Source: Alentia gelatinosa
Taxonomy: Eukaryota > Annelida > Polychaeta > Phyllodocida > Polynoidae
Direction of reading: 5' to 3'
Length of the DNA: 64,000 nt
Assembly: GCA_950022655.1 (NCBI GenBank)
Contig: OX465580.1
Location: 123,425,016-123,489,015, forward strand
The translations under genes and the position numbers were made by a program. The notes beneath the pieces were generated by a model that saw only the letters and a list, made by a program, of their open reading frames with translations, ran no database searches and was not told where the DNA came from. This document shows, in pieces, positions 56,215-64,000 of this stretch; the first letter of the stretch is position 1; every line of letters starts with the position of its first letter.

Positions 56215-56680
56215 CCATTTAGAAACGGTGACAGGGTTGATGAAATGTTGTATACTGTTGAATACAACAAAGAAAGCTTTATTTTGGGGGTATATATATA
56301 TCGTTATACGGGTTGTTTGAAGAGGGTCACGAACGATGGTATGTAGGTAAAGCAAGCAGTATGTCTCTAAATTCAATGAGTTGCTCTGGTTGCAAGCGGG
56401 CTAAAATAATTTTGCCTGAATCATATATCTGATTTACATTTTAAATTCACATGTTATTAGGAATGCTATGTCATCCCACCCCTGATATTTTTGTCCCATA
56501 GACTTAACATTGGGACCCCGTTCTTCATGCCCCTACGAGTATTGCAGTTCGCTGTCCGTGCTCTAATATGTTGGCCGTGTCCTGTTTTCACTTCCTGTAT
56601 ACGTGTGACATCCGCTGTATCTCATTGACTCAATGTTTTTATGTATGTGAAAGACAAAGGTATTAGATATAATGACAGTA
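56215..56680. other. Intergenic with dispersed-repeat copy
   Basis: 56497-56560 carries 'tttttgtcccatagacttaacattggg' and following 'atgcccctacga', matched at 62893-62960. No gene. Confidence 0.6.
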
Positions 56681-56887
56681 TAAGCCCGTTCCTATTGGCC
56701 AACGTAAACCGCGGAGGTATTTTGAGTTTCCCCAAAAGCCTGTTTCCATTGGCCGTCACTGATTTACAGTCAGGAACCACCGACGGACCTTTAGCACTTC
56801 TGAAGCAAAATCAGTCAATGGAAACAAACTTTAAGGGAAACTCAAAAAACCTCTGCCGTTTTCGTCGGCCAATGGAAACAAGCTTTA
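56681..56887. mobile_element. Foldback MITE with ~100-base arms
   Basis: The two halves are inverted copies. Each arm contains two tandem AAAGCCYGTTTCCATTGGCC-like blocks separated by GAGTTTCCC. Almost no loop. Confidence 0.8.
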
Positions 56888-56960
56888 TTTAGTGTCCTTA
56901 CCATTTTCCTCAACGATTACTATCTTTAGTGTCTTTACCATTTTCATCCACGATTACTTT
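56888..56960 (+). repeat. 37-base tandem duplication
   Basis: 'tttagtgtcyttaccatttt' followed by 'cnacgattact', twice. Confidence 0.85.
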
Positions 56961-58014
56961 ATACTAATTTATCAACTTTTTCTTGTTCACAGTAAAATGC
57001 ATATTCAAAATATAGCTTATATAGGACTATGTTTCCTTTATTTCAATTCATCGCATACTACGTATACATCCTAGCCGATTATATTATATGCTGAATATAA
57101 CCTTCATATCTCGCATTCGTAGAATAAAATATAAGATCCGGTGAAACACTCAAACGTTATGATGAATGTGTCTTACGTTTTCCTTTTTTTATTTAAACGA
57201 CAAAATTATTCAATCCAACAAGTGATGCTGCTTCAAAACTTTACTACATCTGAGGAGCCGAGCAGTGAGTGCTGACCGTACATGATGTGTGCTGGAATTG
57301 CCAACCGCCAAGATATTTTATCCCAGTTGCGCCGCGATAAACGCCAACGGCCCCACTAGGACTTACGGACCCACCCAGGGCCCATTCAAGTCCGCACAGT
57401 CTTTACTGAAAAGGGAAACTCACAATGGAATACTACAATACAGGTAGCTGCTCCTACTAGAGATGAGGTGTAAGCAAACTGCATGGCAATAGTAGACTCA
57501 AAGAGTTTGTCCCATAATGATCTTCAATTTGTCCTATAATAAGCCATACTTGGTAGTGTGTCCTATATGATGAGCTATACTTATGAAGGCCATTCCCCTT
57601 TCAATCGCTGTGTGTGGGGATTCTTGTGTACTGACTACAGTCTGCAGGAGAAGATGCCACATGCCAGTGGGTACTTGACGGGTACCATTGACGGCTTACA
57701 CAACACTGATACAGGCGATTGCTATGTCTTTCTGCTTACAAGCCAGCTGTAAATAGCTCGATATGATTAAACCTGAAGCAATGCAAAGCAGAGGTCTTAA
57801 CGAGGCCTATTGGAGAAATGCTGAATGTGATTACAATTGATACGTTTGCACGAGAAGGAATGGGAGGTTTGGGGGACACGGGAGGGATGCGTGGAAAGGA
57901 AAGTGGAGGTGTTATTGACACAACAAATATCGTCATTAAGCCGTAATTCTCACTTTGGCTTCTCGATTGTCTTTCTGATTTTGACTATGTGGTGAGAGAA
58001 ACGACGTCGACTGC
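56961..58014. other. Intergenic, no gene recognised
   Basis: Downstream flank of the gene at 58145; short frames only. Confidence 0.5.
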
Positions 58015-58038
58015 TTAACTTGAGAATATCACTGGTTG

Positions 58039-58044
58039 TTTATT
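58039..58044 (-). terminator. Poly(A) signal AATAAA
   Basis: TTTATT on the + strand, about 100 bases beyond the stop codon of the gene at 58145-58916, so the transcript probably ends near 58020. Confidence 0.7.
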
Positions 58045-58144
58045 TAGCTTCTACGAACATTTGGTGTTGTTGTTGCGTCTCGGCCGTGGCGCTGGCGTCG
58101 CTGACGTCACGGCAGACGCACGTGACGGTCGTCAGAGAAGTACG

Positions 58145-58916
58145 TCATCTGTGACAGTACGCCTTCCCGCACATGAAGTACTGCACCTTGCTATGAGCGT
58201 TCTTGCAGTGGGACTCCATACAAAGGCGGGTGCTCCAGCGTTTCTGCACCGACTTCAGCTCGCTCTTCACCGGAGGCCCCGCTACTGGCTCTTCCATGGT
58301 CACCTCAGACCGGGCCCTCCGGACCAGCGCCCGGGAACCCGGGTCGATCCCCCGGTTACCTCCGCCGTGGTGGTGGCCTGCGCCCGCGTCCTCCTCGCTC
58401 TCCTCGTAGTGGCGTCGTTCGACGTTGCGCGTTTCGTACTCGTCGGGCCAGAGCGCTCTCTCGACCATGCGGGTCTCGAACTCGTCCGGCCACAAGCCCT
58501 TGAGGCCGCCTCGTTTTGCCAGCGCTACAAGGCGTCTCACGGCGGCGTCTGATAGATGATGACCGCTGCCGCGTGAGGCCGCCACCTGTCCTCCTCGTCC
58601 TCGGGATCCCCAGCGTTCCTCGCGCAGCCCGCAGCGAGCGTAAGCGCATGCGCGGAGCGATATGGCGCGTCTGCCGGCACACCTCCTCTGTACGCAGGCG
58701 TCGTGGTCGTCCGACGACCGCCCCTCCCCTGTAACGTCACCCTCCTCGTCCACGTCCACGTCGTTAGTGTCGGTCTCGGCATCGTCCGAGGCGGCCTCGG
58801 TGAAGGGCGCACACCGCCGGGCCTGACAGTCCCGCAGCCGGTCCGCCGTCAGGTCGGGGCACCGGAGCAGGGAGCACATGGCGGAAGTCGGGGTGACGAC
58901 CGGCTCGGGGCTGCTC
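58145..58916 (-). CDS. Last exon of unrecognised cysteine-module protein
   Basis: Terminal coding exon of a host gene, not recognised by family. A strong 3' splice site (long T/C tract, then GCATTTCAG) precedes 58916, so translation enters in phase 2. The frame stays open for 256 codons to a TGA at 58145. The exon is very GC- and CpG-rich. Numbering from the open frame start at 58927, all twelve cysteines fall in three modules: C18-x4-C23-x10-C34-x4-C39, C78-x4-C83-x10-C94-x4-C99, and C236-x4-C241-x11-C253-x4-C258. Between them lie an acidic linker (48-64), an Arg/Gly-rich stretch (102-120), and a tandem LWPDEFETRMVER / LWPDEYETRNVER repeat (145-170). Such paired cysteines suggest disulphide-linked helical hairpins in a secreted protein. 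The signal peptide would be in an upstream exon that I could not find. Confidence 0.7.
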
Positions 58917-59417
58917 CTGAAATGCAAAAAGAAAAAAAACTTTTATATTTCTGGCATTTTTTTTCCTTTTTATCTAAACTTTATTTACGGTAGGATTCAT
59001 ATAGGTTACATGATTTTCAAGCTAGTCCTTCGAACATAGGAATATAGGGCACATGGCTATTGTGCTGTGGAGGTGGCCATCTTGCCCTCCGACGCTATCC
59101 AAAACACCAACTGGCGGGACCAATTATCAATGAATCTTATCAGAAATATTTGTTGGGGCTTGTGATAGAGGAATTTAAGCCTTGTCTCATTATTATATAT
59201 AGATTATAACACCAGATAACAATAGTTGCCCCTCGATTACAGTGGTGCTATCTTTCGATTTCCTGGCAGCTGATGGCGGAACTACCAATCACTCTGTGCC
59301 CTATACACTATAACTGCTCGAGGTAGCATCACCACACGATTACGAGAACATTCATATCGTCCAGAAAGTGCAAGTTTGGTGGGGCCATAAGACCTCCTCC
59401 AAGCTACTTTGTGGTAC
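58917..59417. other. Probable intron of the cysteine-module gene
   Basis: Starts (on the - strand end) with the polypyrimidine tract of the 58916 splice site. No further exon recognised. Confidence 0.45.
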
Positions 59418-59893
59418 GTTCTTGACCTAAACACGGAGAAATACCAAGCGAGTAATAGCAGCGATCTCTGGAATCGCCATCACAAAATATCGTGTATCGT
59501 AGGTATCATTTCATAGGGAGTGTATGGAAACTGGCTTACTGTCTTCGTACGTCAAAAATACGCGGTAGAATTATTGATCAGATAAATCCCGATGCCAAAG
59601 ACAGAGGGATGTATCTGATCAATAATTTTACCAAGCATTTTGACATACTAAGACAGTCAGTCCGTTTTCGTATTATTATATACCTAAAGATTGCGAAATT
59701 TTAGCTAGTCATGTGATCACATACCCCGTGCGTCACAGTGTGACCTACGGCTATACATACGTCATGGGTAGCAGCGGGTAGTATGTGGGGGTCATACGGT
59801 CATAGGTATATAATAATATCTCCCACCGATAAGTTAGTGTATCAGAAGCAATAACTAGGTGAAATATGAAATAATAGCTCACAGATACATGTC
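59418..59893 (+). repeat. Dispersed repeat copy split by a ~308-base insertion
   Basis: 59418-59512 and 59821-59893 match 54540-54712, which is continuous. The insertion is 59513-59820. Confidence 0.7.
59538..59657. repeat. Long hairpin, ~52-base arms, 15-base loop
   Basis: 59538-59590 pairs with 59606-59657 at ~85% identity (shared ACTGTCTT, GTCAAAA, ATTATTGATCAGATA, ATCCC). It sits inside the insertion described above, so it is most likely a foldback element; a microRNA-type precursor is the alternative. Confidence 0.85.
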
Positions 59894-60575
59894 TGGACAC
59901 GATATTCTAGTTACTTGTTGGCGATATAACTGAAGGAATAACTTCTTGAAATGTTGCAGATTGTCAATAATGATGTAAAATACATGTAGATGAACTTCAA
60001 ATATAAAACCTGATAATGTCATGGTCCTGATGACCTATTACAGATATCAGTATCAACACGTTGGTTAAATACCATAAAGTGTTGATGATTTAAATAATAG
60101 AACAGACAATTGATGTATATATAGATAGTTATTTTCAGAATGACATTTCCCATTGGGGATACGATTCATATCTACTTTATCTAGGCTTTGATATTTTGCC
60201 TTGAGGGCATAGTACCATTACCATCTGATCATTTTCACACGACCCTTTATGGTTCTGACGCGGTCATAATGCATTAATGGGGTACAATTAATGAACTATA
60301 ACGCATTATCGGTGTCTGTTATCTCCCTACAATCAATCATAACGCTCACTCCGGCCTGGTATCTATACCTAATCTGCGATCTGCCTATGATAAAAAAGAC
60401 TTATCACAATTACTGTGATATCAATCTGTGAATAGAAAATGTAAATATTTTGTCTTTTCTACTTCAATGGAAACGAATCTAGAAATCTATGAAAGCAACA
60501 GATAATGCGAGGCAATGGATGCTGGGGTCCTACACACTGGAAGCTTAATGCAAATCTGACAATTAAGGAGAACAT
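59894..60575. other. No gene recognised
   Basis: AT-rich, no feature seen. Confidence 0.45.
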
Positions 60576-60594
60576 TCCTGAAGTTGAATTCACA

Positions 60595-60744
60595 TGGTGG
60601 GATTCACGTATACCGCACAAGGTGTTTGTCTGAGACAAATCCTGCTGGGATTCTGTACTCAATGACAATCTCTTCATCTAAATTGTATGGCTCCACTCTG
60701 AGACATGTTTTCCCCTTGCAATTGTTGGCAACATTTATCCTGAA
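60595..60744 (-). pseudogene. Exon-like segment, copy 2
   Basis: On the - strand a 3' splice-like TGTTCTTCTTTCAG is followed by an open frame including NNCKGKTCLRVEPY and DEEIVIEYRIPAGFVS, ending at TGA near 60601. Paralogue of the segment just to the right. Confidence 0.4.
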
Positions 60745-60769
60745 AGAAGAACAGAATCTCATGAGATTT

Positions 60770-60930
60770 TGAACCCTGTGAGGTACATGAATCCCACCAT
60801 GGGGATTCCACTTGAGACAAATTCTGCTGAGATTCTGTACTGGAACACCATCTCCTCGTCTGAAGTGTACGGTTGCATTTCATGGGATAAGTTATTTTCC
60901 CTGCAATTGTCAGCGCCAATTCCCCCTAGC
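60770..60930 (-). pseudogene. Exon-like segment, copy 1
   Basis: On the - strand, after CTAG, the frame gives GADNCRENNLSHEMQPY and DEEMVFQYRISAEFVS. It aligns with copy 2 with one in-frame codon gap and mainly conservative changes. Host exon duplicate or transposon-coded fragment. Confidence 0.4.
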
Positions 60931-61488
60931 CAGGTGGAGAATCTTGTGAGAGTTTTATTTTAAACACATTTGAATTTTATAAGGGCATTTTTGGGGAGAC
61001 CAATGGACCTAGTTCTGAGTCGCTGACTAAGTAACTATCCCAGCCAAAAGGAGGCCAGCAAGCAGGGTTACTTGTTTCTTACACCCTCATCTCAAGGCAC
61101 TAGAGTCCCAGGGTGAGTGTTCACTGGAAGGTTCTGTGTCTGACACTGTGTACCAAGTGTGCCCGTCCAAGTGAATCCAGTTCGCCATTATTCCTTGAGA
61201 CTGGCCAAAGCACCTTGCCATGAGGTTCTTGTACCAGAAGGGAATTGCCTGAGACTAGGGGATAGGTGCGAAGTGCACCTGTTCTAGTTATATCAGTCCA
61301 TTCGTGTGAATCCCGCTTTAGACCTATTTACAATCTCCTTGGGGGGCGGGGGGGGGGGGGGAGTTTCCTTCCAAGAGACCTCAAGAAGGATGAAGAGTTT
61401 ATATGTCATTCCAGGCTTTGTGGAGAACAACGACCTTGACCAAAATTTGTTAATTTCTTCTTTACAACCAAACCCACATGTGAGCCGT
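60931..61488. other. No gene recognised; G-run
   Basis: 61341-61361 is a run of 20 G with one C, a strong G-quadruplex candidate. Confidence 0.6.
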
Positions 61489-61492
61489 TTAA

Positions 61493-62010
61493 AGGCATAT
61501 CGGACAATTTGGCTTGAAAATTAAAACCCATGTCAATTTCCTGAATATTTTATATGATGATCTCCAAGTGTTGTGGAACACATATCTAACTTAAAAATCG
61601 GGGGTCACCGTGTTAGTTTTTGATTTATAAATCAAAATGATGATAATTTCATATTAGAATACATAGAAATTCTAAAAAGTTTTTTTTCACATAGTAAAAC
61701 CCATGTCATTTTCCTCAATTTTCACAGTATATAGTACATATATAATAATACTTATTCATGTTTAAAAAATTATAGGTCACCGTGCTTGTTTTTGAAAGAA
61801 TTGAAGAAAACTATATTTCTAGTAGATTTCCTATATAAAGCAAACAAATGCAAATCGGCCTATTTTACCTATCGCGATTGGATAAACTGGTCAATATGTT
61901 AAATCTACTCATGTAGAATTAAAATGAATCCCATGAAACCAGTTTTTACTAATAATTGACATTATTTAAAAATCACCAAGTGGCGCCACTGTGAATTGTA
62001 GGATATGCCT
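61493..62010. mobile_element. TTAA-flanked MITE
   Basis: Ends AGGCATATC...GATATGCCT (inverted), extending to GGACAAT versus CTACAAT, with intact TTAA duplications at 61489-61492 and 62011-62014. This is the piggyBac-type signature. The interior has a repeated 'aaaacccatgtca'/'gtcaccgtg' pair. Confidence 0.85.
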
Positions 62011-62241
62011 TTAATATCTGGGGACAGTGAGATAGAAAAGGATAGTGAGATGAGAGTATCTTGAAGGATAATGACTGAACCCTGTCCAGACTGACCCTGA
62101 CGTCAGCACTAGTAAGAACCAACGAGAATCTCCAGCAATGACCGTTGAATACCGTTTCTTCTTTGGAACAAAAAAAAAACAACAGTAGGCGCCGGAAATG
62201 AAACGGGTCGTAATCACAGTTACAATATTGTCCGCCAGGGA

Positions 62242-62295
62242 GCCGGAAGGCCATAAAGATGGCGTTAGCGGATCACGTGATGTGAAGAGGCGGGG
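62242..62295 (+). promoter_or_regulatory. Cluster of promoter-type motifs
   Basis: Within 55 bases: CCGGAAG (ETS-type, 62243-62249), AAGATGGCG (YY1-type, 62256-62264), CACGTG (E-box, 62274-62279) and AGGCGGGGA (GC-box-like, ~62287-62295). Such clusters mark TATA-less promoters in animals. Direction and gene are unknown. Confidence 0.45.
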
Positions 62296-62892
62296 AGTTT
62301 AGGAGAAGAGTCCTGGCGGATTGTGCACGGTGAACTATAGCCGTGATATGTAATTCGCATGTCGTATCAGCGCATTAACGGCATTAATTGCAGTGTTGGG
62401 GAAGTACATGAAGTATGCTTTAGCTAATGGCATCTGATTATGCCTATTTATTAGGAAGATACCTGGGTTAGACCGGTGTGTGGCATAATACGTGCCGCTG
62501 TAATACATACATGGGTGAACTACAGATGGTGGAGTGGGAGAGTTCCGAGGCGAAGTTGATGCAGTTGAACGTTTGCACTCTATCATTGTCAATTCAGCAC
62601 ATGCAGTTTTCAGTGGTAAATGCACCACATCCTAGCGTTATTGGCGTCTGAGGTAATATTTCAAAATAATTGTTTACCTATACAGGATGTTTGAAAGTGT
62701 TTCACTCCATTGTGGTAAAACCTGACAAATCGAATTTATGAAGGAAGGACCAGACACACCATAGGCCATGTTATAGCAATATGAAGTAGAATTGACACTT
62801 TCCACTAACTGATTTAGTTAGGTTCATTGGGGTTTCCTTTACAGGTCAGCCTACATGTGACATCGCGATGATATAACAAACTACTATTATCT
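62296..62892. other. No gene recognised
   Basis: Short frames only. Confidence 0.45.
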
Positions 62893-62960
62893 CAGACCCC
62901 GGCATTTTTGTCCCATAGGCTTAACATTGGTAACTCGTTCTGTATGCCCCTATGATCATA
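62893..62960 (+). repeat. Dispersed repeat copy
   Basis: 'atttttgtcccataggcttaacattgg' and 'atgcccctatga', partner of 56497-56560. Confidence 0.75.
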
Positions 62961-63147
62961 ACAGTCCATTCTCCATGGTCTATGATATAAATACCCAGTG
63001 TGTCGTTCGTTCATTTAGTGTTTAAAGAAAGCAACTCATTTTAGTCAAAGTTGTCATTCTCCAACTTGTTCGAATACTATCGTAAAACTGTATGAGTATG
63101 TATAATCTTGGCCACCTTATGCCACGACGAGAGTTAGGCATTTAGTA

Positions 63148-63186
63148 GAAACCGAACGAGAGTTAGTCTAACTCGAGTTCGGTTTC
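63148..63186. repeat. 19-base near-perfect stem-loop
   Basis: GAAACCGAACGAGAGTTAG, one T, then its near complement with two mismatches. Confidence 0.85.
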
Positions 63187-63354
63187 GTATTTATCCTACC
63201 TCGTCTATGCTTTTGTATTACTAAAAGATAATATTGAGTCAATGACCAACAGAACTTTTTTTTCATAGTAGCTGACATCCTGCTCTCTGATTGGTCAATA
63301 TTGTTATTACTCTAGTGGCATAAAAAAACACTTTATGTCACGGCCTGCAACATA

Positions 63355-63510
63355 AAATTTCCCTATGTTAAGTCTATGGCGGTTTTTTATTAGGGGTAGG
63401 ATAAAGTGATTTCCGAGTGAAATCCGGAGCCAAAACTCCAGGAGTGGAATGCGATGGCCACGATTAAAACGAATCAGGTTTTGATTTTATCCTACCCTGT
63501 CTCCTCGATT
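63355..63510 (-). mobile_element. Minus-oriented copy of the 40.5 kb repeat
   Basis: Reverse complement carries ATCCTACCCCTAATAAAAAA and CCATAGACTTAACATAGGG as at 40548, and the two copies share 'cagggtaggataaaat' at their other ends. Confidence 0.7.
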
Positions 63511-64000
63511 GTGGAATATTACGTGATTACAATTCTGTATGCCACTAGTGGCATATAAAACTCCGCATTCAGCGTGGCATACGGAAACTCAACGTAATTT
63601 TAGAGGACTGGTAATTACGTGGATTATATAGATTATTGCAATGTGCTGGATGGACTCCATGACTAGAATGTGATTTTTTTATTTTTCTCACCATCTCAAC
63701 TTCTTGTATAGCCATTTTGAGCAGCAATATCTTAACGTTTTAGACTAGTGCCCTTATGCCCGTTATACGAGTTTCAGAAGAACCTTAGGGCAATGAACTG
63801 TGACAGTGTGCGAGTGTAAAATTCCAGTGTTGCACTTCAACACGTATATTCTCCTTTGATAAATCGTTCTCTTTGGTTGAACTCCGTCTCCACTGGAGTT
63901 GCAGCACCATATTGTGCTCTGTGTGTCGGGTGTTGGTATCCAGTGTCTTATATTACAGCCTCCCTTTGAAACTAGCATCTACAGACTCCAGTATCCTTTA
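63511..64000. other. No gene recognised
   Basis: Short frames only; the window ends in unremarkable sequence. Confidence 0.45.

Noticed and set aside
58061..58812. Long frames on both strands overlapping 58145-58916 (for example 163 residues on +)
   Set aside because: GC-rich composition opens all frames. Only the 260-codon frame has regular cysteine spacing, a splice site and a poly(A) signal.
61306..61524. 72-residue frame with a glycine run
   Set aside because: The glycines come from the poly-G tract; nothing else supports coding.

Overview
The window is eukaryotic (metazoan) nuclear DNA, most likely from an invertebrate with a repeat-rich genome. The evidence is Pol III-type tRNA genes with A/B boxes and T-run terminators, spliced-exon signals, a DIRS-order retrotransposon, LINE remnants and many short inverted-repeat elements. 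I cannot fix the species. No bacterial, plasmid, phage or CRISPR feature is present.

Bases 1-28824 are one head-to-tail array of a 2101-base repeat: 15 units, open at the left edge and breaking off at 28824. Each full unit carries four proline tRNA genes on the + strand, in slots A to D, with the three anticodons AGG, CGG and TGG, plus a decayed 3' half-tRNA. I count 55 full-length tRNA-Pro genes: 25 AGG, 17 TGG and 13 CGG. Of these, 41 have the full canonical cloverleaf and 14 carry stem, loop or box changes. There are also 15 half-gene relics. The array records its own evolution: an older internal cassette duplication, an anticodon change in slot A along the array, slot-specific decay, and one 640-base unit created by recombination between two tRNA genes.

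Bases 28.8-32.4 kb hold an inverted-repeat-bounded, GC-rich island with a 20-base NotI-containing minisatellite, then a stretch with two full CRE motifs. Bases 32.4-37.7 kb are a GC-rich tyrosine-recombinase (DIRS-order) retrotransposon on the - strand with three open frames: gag-like, reverse transcriptase/RNase H, and tyrosine recombinase. It is bounded by copies of a 17-base motif.

Bases 37.7-58 kb are AT-rich intergenic DNA with three degenerate LINE 3' ends, a small tandem array of MITEs, a 906-base terminal-inverted-repeat element with a tRNA-like core, a nested pair of DNA-transposon relics, and several foldback hairpins.

The best candidate host gene is the GC-rich last exon at 58145-58916 on the - strand. 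It has a strong 3' splice site and an AATAAA signal. Its product has exactly twelve cysteines arranged as three C-x4-C-x10/11-C-x4-C modules. I do not recognise the family. The final 5 kb contain a duplicated exon-like segment, a TTAA-flanked MITE, a cluster of promoter-type motifs and dispersed repeat copies.
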